Assembly: GCA_963658575.1 (NCBI GenBank)
Contig: CAVKQB010000046.1
Coordinates: forward strand, 1 to 18,685
Reading direction: 5' to 3'
From: W0P28-013 sp963658575
Lineage (GTDB): Bacteria; Bacteroidota; Bacteroidia; Bacteroidales; Paludibacteraceae
Length of the DNA stretch: 18,685 nucleotides
In this document: piece after piece, positions 1 through 7,883 of the stretch
Layout: each line of letters starts with the position of its first letter
How positions within the stretch are numbered: the first letter of the stretch is position 1
The notes under the pieces: model-generated
Told to the model about the DNA's origin: nothing
The model's database searches: none
The model's input: only the letters and a program-made list of their open reading frames with translations
Translations under genes and position numbers: made by a program

Positions 1-653
1 CGGGCGTTCTTATACGATGAACGGTACACGCCTTGTCCTGGATGAAAGTCTGCCGCACGCTTCGACAGTGCAAGATTGCCGTGTTCGTCGCGTACCCTAT
101 GGAACAACTTGTCGGGCTGGCGCAGATATTGGCGCAATTCGCGGCTCATGGCATCGGCATCTAATCCGTTGCGAATGCCAACATCAATTCCGAGTTCCAT
201 CTCGTCTTTGAACTCGTTGGCGTATCGCCAAACACGCTCTGACAAGTTCAGCCCCTGTTCCTTGCGCTGCAGAAACGCTTGCCGAGCGTCATCGTTGGTG
301 GAAAAATAGCGGCGATACTGCGCCTGTGTGAGCCGCCCTACATTGTCGCCAAAAACACGCCGCGATAGCGCACTGTTTTTGTTGTTTGCAAGCGTCCATT
401 CGGCTTCAATACCATTCACGATTGCCGCTTCTACGCTGTTAGCGAGCCGCGAGAGCAACGATTGCACCATGCGCTGGGTAAGTGGATAGTCGTCGAAAGA
501 AAACAGCGAGGGGGGGCTTATTTTGCCTTTCACCGACACGCCAATGGCTGCCGCTTCTTGGGCAGCCGCCTTGAAAATCTGGTCAATCAACTTGGCGTAT
601 TGAGCAAGGTTGTTGATGTGTTGGCGTTCGTATGGATTATTGATGCGCGGCAT
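1..653 (-). CDS. Phage minor head / head-morphogenesis protein (N-terminal part, cut by window edge)
   Basis: An open frame runs leftward from an ATG at 653 to the window edge without a stop, giving 217 residues of a longer protein. It begins MPRINNPYERQHINNLAQYA and is rich in Gln, Arg and Ala helices. The last visible part (about residues 175-217) has a QPDKLF..VRDEHGN segment and a HPGQGVYRSSYKNA segment, which I recognise from minor head (SPP1 gp7 / MuF-like) proteins of Bacteroidota phages; the diagnostic head-morphogenesis domain would lie beyond the edge. Such proteins sit at the portal vertex inside the procapsid. It starts 4 bases after the portal stop, the usual portal-then-minor-head order, so it is probably co-translated with portal. 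The call rests on order and partial sequence, not on the catalytic or core domain. Confidence 0.7.
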   Translation of the reverse strand, partial: MPRINNPYERQHINNLAQYAKLIDQIFKAAAQEAAAIGVSVKGKISPPSLFSFDDYPLTQRMVQSLLSRLANSVEAAIVNGIEAEWTLANNKNSALSRRVFGDNVGRLTQAQYRRYFSTNDDARQAFLQRKEQGLNLSERVWRYANEFKDEMELGIDVGIRNGLDADAMSRELRQYLRQPDKLFHRVRDEHGNLALSKRAADFHPGQGVYRSSYKNA

Positions 654-657
654 TGTG

Positions 658-2049
658 TTATAGAGTCAGACCAAAACTGTCGTTGGCACTTTCTGCCTGT
701 ATCTCTTGTAGTGTTTTGTCCACATTGGTCGATGCGCCATACATCTCGATAGCCTCGCGCTGACTGATGATAGGTTTGTTGCCGTTGGCTGTCAGCAGGT
801 GGTTGATGGTGTCGCCCTCGTCGGTGATGGTGAATGGCGTGATGATGTTTTCAACGGGCAGCGCGTCGATGTCGTTGGCGTATTGTTGCCCCATTGCCAA
901 TTTGAGGAACGATTTGACGACATTCACTTCGCGGTCGTAGAACTCCATCAATCGTCCCGCTTCGTCTTTTACTTTCAGTTGGCAATCGATAAAGAGTTGT
1001 TTGCGGCTTTCGCCCGACATGGCGTTCGATTTCATCGATTCGTAACTCCAATCGGGGAGTTGCAGTTGCGTGAAAAACGATTGACGCAATTCGGTGATGT
1101 AAAATTTGAGGTTGTCGATGGCTTGTGTCCACGTAACATAGTTGGCGGTCGAGCCTTTGGGGTATTGCATTATGGCACGCGCTTCGGCGTTTTCGTTGGG
1201 TTCGTCGCCGTATGCGATTTGCTCGTCGGCCATCACCACAAAGAGCGGCTTGCTGTTTTTGCGCAAGTAGTTGCCGTTGCGGCTCATTGCCCATTCCATC
1301 TCGAACACGATGCGGCTGGTGTCTTCCCATATTGGTGTCGGTCGCCACATATAGACGGCTGGTATTTTGCCGACAGTGTAATTTTCCTGCTCAACGAGCG
1401 TCCATCCGTTTTCCTCGTTGCTCCACTTGTAGTGTGTATCGGTGGTGTAGGTGTCGAAAAAACTGACACTTTTGCCGCCCACTTTGCGTGTGTAGCCGAC
1501 GGACATCGCTATCATATCGCCATATTCGTCGAATAGCGGGTAGAGTTCGTCGCCAAGCATTGGACTGAAATTACGGCATCGGAGTTTCAACGGCGAATTG
1601 AAACCATACACCATATTGCGGTTTTCGGTTGCATACCAAAGAGTCATCACTTCGCAACCTGCGAACAGCATTGTGCAGCGTTCGGTGTTTAGGCTGTCGA
1701 TGCGGTTGCACTTGTAGATTTTCTCCATTGCAGTCGCCACTTCTTTTTGACGGTCGTTTTCTGGTCGGTATATGCGCTTGACAGGAATGCCATTGCACAA
1801 TTCCGACATGCGCTTGACTGCGAGCCTTTGCAGGTCGTAGGTGATGCGCGTAACGCGATCGAGCGTGCCGTCGTCCTGCACAATGTCGGGGTAGAGTGCG
1901 TGGCTCATCACAGGGTGTCGGCGCGGGTCGTATTCGCGTTGCAGACCGTTGCGTCCGCCCCATGCAGGAACAATCACAGACTTTTCTTTCAAGTCTGCAA
2001 TGATAGATTTACCGTTGCGCTGCTGCGCAATGATTTCGTTGATAGTCAT
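658..2049 (-). CDS. Phage portal protein, SPP1 gp6-like
   Basis: 463-residue portal protein, the dodecameric ring through which DNA enters and leaves the capsid. The length fits SPP1 gp6-type portals (about 450-500). Visible hallmarks are the N-terminal helical region, a central wing/stem region with the long helix around residues 345-380 (SNAMSGESRKQLFIDCQLKV), and a C-terminal crown-like region with a DEGDTINHLLTANGNKPIIS segment typical of Bacteroidota portals. It lies 19 bases downstream of the large terminase and 4 bases upstream of the minor head gene, the canonical packaging order. No truncation or frameshift is visible. The family call is confident from sequence and synteny together; the exact subfamily is my recognition and was not computed. 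Confidence 0.88.
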   Translation of the reverse strand: MTINEIIAQQRNGKSIIADLKEKSVIVPAWGGRNGLQREYDPRRHPVMSHALYPDIVQDDGTLDRVTRITYDLQRLAVKRMSELCNGIPVKRIYRPENDRQKEVATAMEKIYKCNRIDSLNTERCTMLFAGCEVMTLWYATENRNMVYGFNSPLKLRCRNFSPMLGDELYPLFDEYGDMIAMSVGYTRKVGGKSVSFFDTYTTDTHYKWSNEENGWTLVEQENYTVGKIPAVYMWRPTPIWEDTSRIVFEMEWAMSRNGNYLRKNSKPLFVVMADEQIAYGDEPNENAEARAIMQYPKGSTANYVTWTQAIDNLKFYITELRQSFFTQLQLPDWSYESMKSNAMSGESRKQLFIDCQLKVKDEAGRLMEFYDREVNVVKSFLKLAMGQQYANDIDALPVENIITPFTITDEGDTINHLLTANGNKPIISQREAIEMYGASTNVDKTLQEIQAESANDSFGLTL

Positions 2050-2068
2050 AGTCGATATTTTTGAATTG

Positions 2069-3535
2069 TTAATAGACTTGTCGTGCCAGCCGTGTACGAT
2101 TTATGGGCTTGTAAGGGTTGCTGATATGGTAGTCAATGGCGTAACATAGCACATCGACATACTCATCGTGAGGCTTGCTTGGAAAGCCGCAGACCTCCTC
2201 TGTAAATGCTTCGTTCCACGCTCCGTCCACAAGTATTACACGACCGCACTCTATAGTCGGCGAAGCAGCGTTGAGCCGTGTTTCCTTGCTGTCTTTCGGG
2301 CTTGGGGTCTGTGTTACATTCAGACCTGTTGTTTCTTTCATTTGGTCAATCACTGAAATGCCGTTTGCTTTGGGTTCGATGCGTATTGTACTACGATTGG
2401 TATAGCCATGTTGCTGAACATAGCGCGGCAGGAAACGCAAGAGTTCAGGGAAGCGCATAAGCACCTTTTCTCCGTGCGTGATATACATATCGTTGCCAAT
2501 CTTACAGGTAGCGATTATTCCCGTTGGGTCGTTGTCTGCCTTATCCGTGTAGGCGGTATCAATGAAGAACACTATCGGTTCATCGTGGTGCAATCGGTTG
2601 AACTCCGAGAGTGTTATATGCTTGAACCACTCCTGCTTGATGATGTTGCCACCTATCAAGGTCGGTCGTTGCTGATATAAGGCTGCAAATGTTCGTGGCG
2701 AGCGTTGCTCTATCTCCGAAAGCCTTTCTCTGCTGTGCCGTTCCTCCCATAGTGCTTCGCCTAATTGACGAGGGTCTTCCGTCATTTTGTTGTCCTCTCG
2801 AATAGCAGGAATATTGACCACCGTCCAACTGTCCCCCTCTCTTTCAAGCAATCGCCCTGCGAGGTCGTCTGTATGCCAGCGAGTCTGAATGAGTATCTGC
2901 TTTGAGTTGTTGTGCATACGAGTGAGAAAGACATCGGTGTACCAGTCCCACACACGATTGCGATATGTTTCCGAGTTGGCTTCCAGAGCGTCCTTGATAG
3001 GGTCGTCGATGATGCCCAAGTCAGCAGGTGTACCTGTGAGCGAACCTCCCACACCCACTGCCTTGTAGAAGCCACCATATCCCACCGTTTCGAACATATC
3101 AACATTGCGTAACCAGCCGCGCTGTGTGTCGAGTTTGACGCGTTGGTTGTTGAGAAAAGTATTCGGAAATACCTCTCTGTACTCGCTGCTGTCAATAGTG
3201 CGCTGTATGGCTCGTGAAAACTGCTGCGCGAGGTCAGCCGAATAGGAAGTGCCTACAATCTTCAGTAATGGGTTCTGCCCCAATGCCCAAGCAGGGAATT
3301 TACGACTGACTATTTCCGACTTGCCGTGTTGAGGTGGTACGAATATCATCAGTTTGCTTGTAGGCAGCACACCTTGTAGCAGTTCCTGACACTTTTGTGC
3401 TATCAGCGTATGAAACCACTGCCGTTGATAGGCAGGCGAGGTATAATCGAGAAACACAGGGAAACGCTCAATAGCGTCCCTACGGTGCAGTTCTCTTTCT
3501 AACTCTAACAGCCTCATACTCACTTGATAGTCCAT
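2069..3535 (-). CDS. Phage terminase large subunit
   Basis: 488-residue packaging motor ATPase/nuclease. The ATPase part shows a Walker A-like loop VPPQHGKSE at residues 66-74, the adenine/coupling segment after KIVGTSYSADLA (93-103), and a Walker B LGIIDDPI at 173-180. The RNase H-like nuclease part begins FFIDTAYTDKADNDPTG at 323-339, supplying the first catalytic aspartate (about D326). It ends with KPHDEYVDVLCYAI at 454-467, giving the distal acidic residues. Both halves are complete and of normal length. It starts 8 bases after the small terminase stop and lies 19 bases before portal. An intact Walker A, Walker B and nuclease triad suggests a functional enzyme, hence a possibly intact packaging module. 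Confidence 0.95.
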   Translation of the reverse strand: MDYQVSMRLLELERELHRRDAIERFPVFLDYTSPAYQRQWFHTLIAQKCQELLQGVLPTSKLMIFVPPQHGKSEIVSRKFPAWALGQNPLLKIVGTSYSADLAQQFSRAIQRTIDSSEYREVFPNTFLNNQRVKLDTQRGWLRNVDMFETVGYGGFYKAVGVGGSLTGTPADLGIIDDPIKDALEANSETYRNRVWDWYTDVFLTRMHNNSKQILIQTRWHTDDLAGRLLEREGDSWTVVNIPAIREDNKMTEDPRQLGEALWEERHSRERLSEIEQRSPRTFAALYQQRPTLIGGNIIKQEWFKHITLSEFNRLHHDEPIVFFIDTAYTDKADNDPTGIIATCKIGNDMYITHGEKVLMRFPELLRFLPRYVQQHGYTNRSTIRIEPKANGISVIDQMKETTGLNVTQTPSPKDSKETRLNAASPTIECGRVILVDGAWNEAFTEEVCGFPSKPHDEYVDVLCYAIDYHISNPYKPINRTRLARQVY

Positions 3536-3543
3536 AGCGGTAG

Positions 3544-4137
3544 TTAGTTCTTGCGGCTTGTTTTGATACGCTCAATCTCTTTTAGTATATCCTCTTCTGA
3601 CATCTGCTGTGGTGGCACGAGCGGAGTACCGTCCTTACCTGTTACCTCCGTCTTTGTCGCTGCGTATAGTCCAAGTAATTTTCTGCGCTCCATGAGTTGT
3701 TGGCGTATCTCCGCCATGTATCGTGGGTCGCCCAAGCCGACAATGTTCTCTGCGGTGTTTTCGCGTCGAACGGTCTGTATGGTCGCTTGTTCACTACCAT
3801 TGCCGCCACTCTCTACAGGAACACCTATACGCTTGTTTATTTCGCGGTCGTAGTTCTCCTTGCTTTTGTCCCATTGCTCCCATAATTCTGCCACACAATC
3901 GTCTATGCGTTCAAGTTCAAGTTGCAAACGAGCGTCCACATCCTGGATACGAGTTGACTGCCATTCTTTGAGCAAGTCTTGAATGTCGTTCCAAATAGTG
4001 CGAATAGAACAGGTTGTTCCCATACGAGCCTTGACCTCATCGGCTATCCTGCGTACGCTCCACCCTCGCTTGTACAGGTCGGCTACAATGACCATACGCC
4101 CCTGTTTGATATGGCTGCGTTTTGATGTGTTGCTCAT
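3544..4137 (-). CDS. Putative phage terminase small subunit
   Basis: 197-residue protein directly upstream of the large terminase. Residues 12-60 form a helix-turn-helix: KQGRMVIVADLYKRGWSVRR, then a second helix set ending SIRTIWNDIQDLLKEW. A long charged helical region follows (about 65-105), a likely oligomerisation coiled coil, then a C-terminal tail containing GKDGTPLVPPQ and a charged final helix. This HTH, coiled-coil and tail arrangement is typical of small terminases that recognise pac/cos DNA and hand it to the large subunit. Its ATG overlaps the stop of the radical SAM gene (ATGA at 4134-4137), so packaging and the putative modification genes are translationally coupled. The function rests on position and domain shape; the sequence itself is not diagnostic. 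Confidence 0.72.
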   Translation of the reverse strand: MSNTSKRSHIKQGRMVIVADLYKRGWSVRRIADEVKARMGTTCSIRTIWNDIQDLLKEWQSTRIQDVDARLQLELERIDDCVAELWEQWDKSKENYDREINKRIGVPVESGGNGSEQATIQTVRRENTAENIVGLGDPRYMAEIRQQLMERRKLLGLYAATKTEVTGKDGTPLVPPQQMSEEDILKEIERIKTSRKN

Positions 4138-5399
4138 AGTGTTCTTTCTTTGCGGTATTGATAAATGAGATTTCCCGCTTCGTCCTTGACGAAATTACCT
4201 TGTTCATCAGTCATAGGCTGCATAACGCCCTCGAACATCTTGTAAGGAGATTGCCCTGCTTGTGGGTTGTTCCATAGCCATCGCATATACTCCGCCATAC
4301 TCATTCCCCAAAACTGCGCTCGCTTTTCCGAGGAGTTAGCGTTAAAACCACTTGCCTTGCCCCAATCATATTGATGGAGTTGGTAGATGTCCTTGCTAAT
4401 ATCCGAGAAGTAGCAAATACCTTTCTGTTTGCATATCTGCAATGCTTCGCAGAATTGTCCGTGAGAGTAGTTCCAATTGGCAGGAAGTCCACAGCACGAG
4501 CCGTTGCAGCACAACTCCTTGAAGTGAGCGTCCGACACATAGAAACGCATACCAATTTCATCGCACAAGTCTTTCATATTCCGGATGAACGGTGCTTTGA
4601 TTTTGCGGTTCAGGCGGAGGTACCCTTGCGCCACAGAGTACTTGCGATATAGAGCCATAAGGTCAAAGCCGCACAACTCCGATAGTTTGGGCATATACTC
4701 TTTGAGAGTCTGCGAGCGTTGCTCTACACAGAAGAACTCCGTTGAGAGAGCCGTTGCACCACGATTGCCGGCTTCTCTTATCAATTCGAGGTAGGACGGC
4801 GTCGATACACCGATGATAAACGGTCGCAAACGCAATGTAGCACCACCTGCGTCTGCTTTGGCCATTCGCTCAATAGCGTCCAAGCGTTGCAGCGGTGTAG
4901 GCACTCCGCGCTCAATGACACGCGCCTTTGCTTCGTCAAGCGTAATGATAGAGAACTTGACATTCCAATTCTTCTGTCCACGGAACAACTCCATATAGCG
5001 TTCGTCTTCCGTCCACCAAGTGGCTTTCGTGGAGAAGCAGAGAGGGTAGTCTATTTGCTTGAAGAAACGCAATAATTCGAGGGTCTTGCCGAACTTACGC
5101 TCGAAGCCGTCGAATTGGTCGGAAAGCCCTCCCCATTGCATGACACGACGCTGCTTGATATAAGTGGCGAATTGCCCAGCATATTGGTCGGGGTCGGTGA
5201 ACATCTTCTTGATTTTCTCTACATTCACAGGGTTCACTTCCTTGTGTAGGTATGCCTCTTTCGCGCCACCGATTGCACGCTGATACTGACTGAAACAGTA
5301 CATACAGCCGAAAGAGCAGTTGCTGTAAGTGTCAAAAGTCATCGGCATAGAGCAGTCTGCTATTTCCGCCGACCAACGAGGTGATTGATAGTAAGCCAT
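4134..5399 (-). CDS. Radical SAM enzyme, SplB / DNA repair photolyase-like (COG1533 type)
   Basis: 421-residue radical S-adenosylmethionine protein. The cluster motif is C28-x3-C32-x2-C35 (NCSFGCMYC), which binds the [4Fe-4S] cluster that cleaves SAM. Downstream, MQWGGLSDQFDGFERKFGKT (88-107), a CFSTKATWW strand (121-129), and KFSIITLDEAKARVIERGVP (148-167) followed by RLDAIERMAKA match the layout of the spore-photoproduct-lyase/SplB family, whose characterised member acts on thymine in DNA. Residues 297-329 are cysteine-rich (C297, C298, C302, C303, C317, C323, C329) and could bind a second metal cluster. It lies 29 bases after the GNAT gene and shares an ATGA with the small terminase. By inference it acts on a modified DNA base; the substrate is unknown. 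A role in repair or in RNA modification is possible too. Confidence 0.85.
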   Translation of the reverse strand: MAYYQSPRWSAEIADCSMPMTFDTYSNCSFGCMYCFSQYQRAIGGAKEAYLHKEVNPVNVEKIKKMFTDPDQYAGQFATYIKQRRVMQWGGLSDQFDGFERKFGKTLELLRFFKQIDYPLCFSTKATWWTEDERYMELFRGQKNWNVKFSIITLDEAKARVIERGVPTPLQRLDAIERMAKADAGGATLRLRPFIIGVSTPSYLELIREAGNRGATALSTEFFCVEQRSQTLKEYMPKLSELCGFDLMALYRKYSVAQGYLRLNRKIKAPFIRNMKDLCDEIGMRFYVSDAHFKELCCNGSCCGLPANWNYSHGQFCEALQICKQKGICYFSDISKDIYQLHQYDWGKASGFNANSSEKRAQFWGMSMAEYMRWLWNNPQAGQSPYKMFEGVMQPMTDEQGNFVKDEAGNLIYQYRKERTL

Positions 5400-5428
5400 A
5401 ACGTTGCTATTGATTTGCTTTTGTTTTG

Positions 5429-5830
5429 TTATCGTATTGCTAATTCCATTTCGTAGTCATTGTCTTTGAAATCGACTATTTTCGCTCCGATATGAAGCCA
5501 AAAATTTTGCGCTTCTTCATTGATTGGGGTACGAAAGGTAAGTTTATACAAGCCATTCGCTTTCATTTGTGAGAGCAAGCGGAAAAGCACCAATTTGCCA
5601 ATTCCTTGCCCTTGCCACTCCTTGCGGACGGCAATTTCTATCAGACGGCAATGTGCCTTTGCTATTGTGGCGAAATACAGAGCCTTATCATCGTATATCT
5701 CACTCCAGACCTTGTCTGCATTGTAGTGCAGAGCCGTGCGGAAATACGCATACGACTGCTTGCTGACAGGCGAATTGCAGTTGCCGCAAATGTCACGAGC
5801 GGTCTTGTCGTCAAACGGTCGCCACATCAT
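5429..5830 (-). CDS. GNAT-family N-acyltransferase
   Basis: 133-residue protein with the compact GNAT fold. Motif A is seen at residues 61-80: a strand CRLIEIAVRKEW followed by the acetyl-CoA pyrophosphate loop Q73-G-Q-G-I-G-K79 (Q/R-x-x-G-x-G/A). Motif B follows as NEEAQNFWLHIGAKIV (104-119). The N-terminal part carries an unusual CGNC pair (15-18). The length is on the short side for a complete GNAT domain. Its ATG overlaps the kinase stop (5827-5830). In characterised thymidine hypermodification pathways a GNAT acetylates an amino-group intermediate, and Mu Mom is also GNAT-like; either type of role would suit the neighbourhood. Family sure, substrate unknown. Confidence 0.85.
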   Translation of the reverse strand: MMWRPFDDKTARDICGNCNSPVSKQSYAYFRTALHYNADKVWSEIYDDKALYFATIAKAHCRLIEIAVRKEWQGQGIGKLVLFRLLSQMKANGLYKLTFRTPINEEAQNFWLHIGAKIVDFKDNDYEMELAIR

Positions 5831-6405
5831 CGTTCCTCCATGCCAAGAGCCTGCTGTATCATTCTCACCTCATCGTTGATTGATACTTGGCTGGTGTTCA
5901 TCTGAAGGACTTTTACACCTATCGACTGCCATTTCTTCGCTGCTATCATCGCTTGCTTTTGATTTTTGATAATCAAGTCGAAGCGTCTTTTCCCGCTACC
6001 ATTTTTGCCATTGGAACGAGCCGTGAGCCTATTCCATATCGTCTGCGGGTCGGCGTACAGGCTCACTATCAGCGGTTTTTCGGCTTTGAAAAGAGCGTTG
6101 GAGAGGTTCAGTCCAAAAGTGCCCATATATGACCCCTCGCAGAATATTGTATCAGCGTGGCGAAGACCCTCCTCTACGACCTCTGCGAGCCTACTGGTAC
6201 AAGAACTGCCCTTGTCGTTGGTAATTCTATCCACACCGCCATAGCGAGTTTCTCCATATCTGCCTGCGAAGCATATTCCACCCTCCACGCAATAGGTTAC
6301 ATCGTTGGTAATTCTATCAACACCGCCATAGCGAGTAATGAATTCCCAAGCAAGGGCAGATTTTCCTACTGCGTTTGTTCCGGTTATGAACACGCAAGTT
6401 TTCAT
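5827..6405 (-). CDS. P-loop kinase, candidate modified-nucleotide or DNA-base kinase
   Basis: 192-residue small P-loop kinase. The Walker A is G9-T-N-A-V-G-K-S16 at the very N-terminus. A second strand DTIFCEGSYM (85-94) has the acid position expected for a kinase Walker B, and R/K-rich LTARSNGKNGSGKRRF (127-142) looks like a lid. The C-terminus is predicted alpha/beta. In phage thymidine-hypermodification clusters a P-loop kinase of this size phosphorylates 5-hydroxymethyluracil in DNA; here that is inference from neighbours. Residues 24-35 and 53-64 are the same 12-residue segment TRYGGVDRITND, encoded by a nearly identical 35-base repeat, so the region after Walker A has been partly overwritten or duplicated in frame. 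It is ATGA-coupled on both sides. Alternatives are a nucleotide kinase or an adenylate-kinase-like salvage enzyme. Confidence 0.72.
   Translation of the reverse strand: MKTCVFITGTNAVGKSALAWEFITRYGGVDRITNDVTYCVEGGICFAGRYGETRYGGVDRITNDKGSSCTSRLAEVVEEGLRHADTIFCEGSYMGTFGLNLSNALFKAEKPLIVSLYADPQTIWNRLTARSNGKNGSGKRRFDLIIKNQKQAMIAAKKWQSIGVKVLQMNTSQVSINDEVRMIQQALGMEER
6215..6336. repeat. Two 35-base direct repeats inside the kinase gene
   Basis: Copies lie at 6215-6249 and 6302-6336, with 34 of 35 bases identical (a single c/a difference in the middle). They are 87 bases apart start to start, so the reading frame is kept and both encode the same 12 residues. The intervening 52 bases are not repeated. 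Confidence 0.93.
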
Positions 6406-7085
6406 CGTGCAAGTTTGTAGATTATTGCCTCATACTTTGTTCTTTTGGCTTCTTGAAGCATTCGCTCCGTATAGTAACCATTCCACCGAGTACCTTTATT
6501 GAACTTCTCCACAGCACACAGGCTCGTTTCGAGCGCAAACACATTGTCTCCCGTGTCTTTCCTTGCGCGGACAAGGAATTTATCAAGAGCCGATTTTTCG
6601 TTGCTTTGAACAATTGAGATTGCCCCTTTCGTGTAGTTCTCGTCTGGTTCCCAATTAGGGAATAGGTCGTCAGTCCAAAGTTTGGCGTATGCATACACAT
6701 TCATAAACACTTCGAGAAACAGATAGGCTGCATACCTGCCAAAGAAAAACCACGAGCGCACCTCTTTGTACGCCTCCGATGTAGTTCGTACTCTCTGCAA
6801 GCGGTCGAACTTATCAGAGGTTAGTTCTGTAAGCAAGCGGTCGTATGCGCCATTGCAGCGTACATACCTGCGGTCGGTACGGAATTGTAGTTTCTTCATA
6901 TCGCGCTCGCCAAGCAAGAGCATATCAAGTGCGCTGGGTATGTGGTAAGTCGTCGTATAGAAATAGATGAGCCTAAAAGCGTCCCACTCCGATAGGTGGT
7001 AATACGAGCATAGAGAAGCAATCATTCGCTCCTCCACGCCCGCATCGCCCTGTCTGTGGTATGTTACATAGTCTGCATAGGTCAT
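6402..7085 (-). CDS. Helical protein resembling aGPT-PPlase / HMUDK helical-domain family
   Basis: 227-residue all-helical protein with no signal peptide or membrane segment. Two segments stand out. One is SWFFFGRYAAYLFLEVFMNV (111-130), which matches the G-R-F-x-A-Y..LE pattern I associate with alpha-glutamyl/putrescinyl-thymine pyrophosphorylase-type proteins. The other is ETSLCAVEKFNKGTRWNGYY (186-205) followed by TERMLQE, matching their C-terminal E..LC..K....R..GYY.dR pattern. Family members displace the pyrophosphate put on 5-hydroxymethyluridine in DNA with an amino acid or amine. It lies between ParB-like and kinase genes, with ATGA overlaps on both sides (7082-7085 and 6402-6405), the company this family keeps in other phages. 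The assignment is from memory of family patterns and needs a profile search. Confidence 0.5.
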   Translation of the reverse strand: MTYADYVTYHRQGDAGVEERMIASLCSYYHLSEWDAFRLIYFYTTTYHIPSALDMLLLGERDMKKLQFRTDRRYVRCNGAYDRLLTELTSDKFDRLQRVRTTSEAYKEVRSWFFFGRYAAYLFLEVFMNVYAYAKLWTDDLFPNWEPDENYTKGAISIVQSNEKSALDKFLVRARKDTGDNVFALETSLCAVEKFNKGTRWNGYYTERMLQEAKRTKYEAIIYKLAR

Positions 7086-7855
7086 TGCTCAACAGGTGGT
7101 ATTAGTTCGTTGATATTATACACGACCTTGTCGATAGCACCCAAGCCTACCAACTGCGCAATTTCGTTGGCACGCCCTTTGGGGTACACGATGATGATAC
7201 GCTCCATAGCCACCTCGTTGTCGCCCTCAATCTTCGGCAGGTTATTCGGGTCAAGGTCTTGCCCCTGCAATTCTGGCGGTAGGTTCTTACCATCAAATTG
7301 CTGTCCGTCATTCTCGTGTTCCGCAAGATTGGCAACATTACCTGCTGGCTGCACTGCGCCCTGTTTCATTGGAGGTTCGGGGTTCCAGACATCAACGCCC
7401 CAACTATTCAAGTCATCATTGTCCCACTCGTTAGCCAGTTTGTCGTAGTCCCATTCGCCAAACGAAGCATTGTCAGCGATGATGAATTCTTTCTTTTCTG
7501 CTTCCGACAACTCCGAAGCACGCACAATCTCCACGGTCGGCTTGTCAATCCACGACTGCCACGACTGTAGCAAATGCTCTTTCTCTCCTTGTGTTAGACG
7601 CTGGTAGTTCTTTGTCTTTCCGATGATTTGCGCTATCTGCTCAAACGACATCTTGGCAATCCTATTCAGAGCATTCACACGCATATTACCGCCCAAAACA
7701 ATCATTTTGTCGTCCACAACCACAGGACGAATAGTAATCATCTTTGGAAAAACAAGCAAACGCTCGCATAACATATTGAGTTTCTGCTCTCTAATCGTGC
7801 GAGGATTGTTCGTGTTTACTTTCACCTGTGAAAGTTTTACTTTTTCTGTTTTCAT
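7082..7855 (-). CDS. ParB/sulfiredoxin-fold protein
   Basis: 257-residue protein whose first 130 residues form a ParB N-terminal-like domain: a first strand, N17-P-R19, a PVVVDD strand, and the signature LGGNMRVNAL (54-63). Residues 124-157 carry IADNASFGEWDYDKLANEWD and a following SWGVDVWN, a segment usually found in phage ParB-methylase proteins between the ParB domain and a DNA methyltransferase. Here no methyltransferase follows. The C-terminus is a low-complexity Pro/Asn/Gln linker (158-210) plus a small alpha/beta part, IIIVYPKGRANEIAQLV and onward. ParB-fold proteins are frequent members of DNA-modification clusters and some bind or cut DNA. Likely role: DNA-binding or nuclease partner of the modification enzymes. 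Chromosome partitioning is unlikely because no ParA is present. Confidence 0.82.
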   Translation of the reverse strand: MKTEKVKLSQVKVNTNNPRTIREQKLNMLCERLLVFPKMITIRPVVVDDKMIVLGGNMRVNALNRIAKMSFEQIAQIIGKTKNYQRLTQGEKEHLLQSWQSWIDKPTVEIVRASELSEAEKKEFIIADNASFGEWDYDKLANEWDNDDLNSWGVDVWNPEPPMKQGAVQPAGNVANLAEHENDGQQFDGKNLPPELQGQDLDPNNLPKIEGDNEVAMERIIIVYPKGRANEIAQLVGLGAIDKVVYNINELIPPVEQ

Positions 7856-7883
7856 ACTTAAATAAATGATTTTTAGTTAGTTA

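Noticed and set aside
799..1536. 245-residue open frame on the plus strand
   Set aside because: Lies wholly antisense to the portal gene; low-complexity Val/Phe/Gly composition and no family features.
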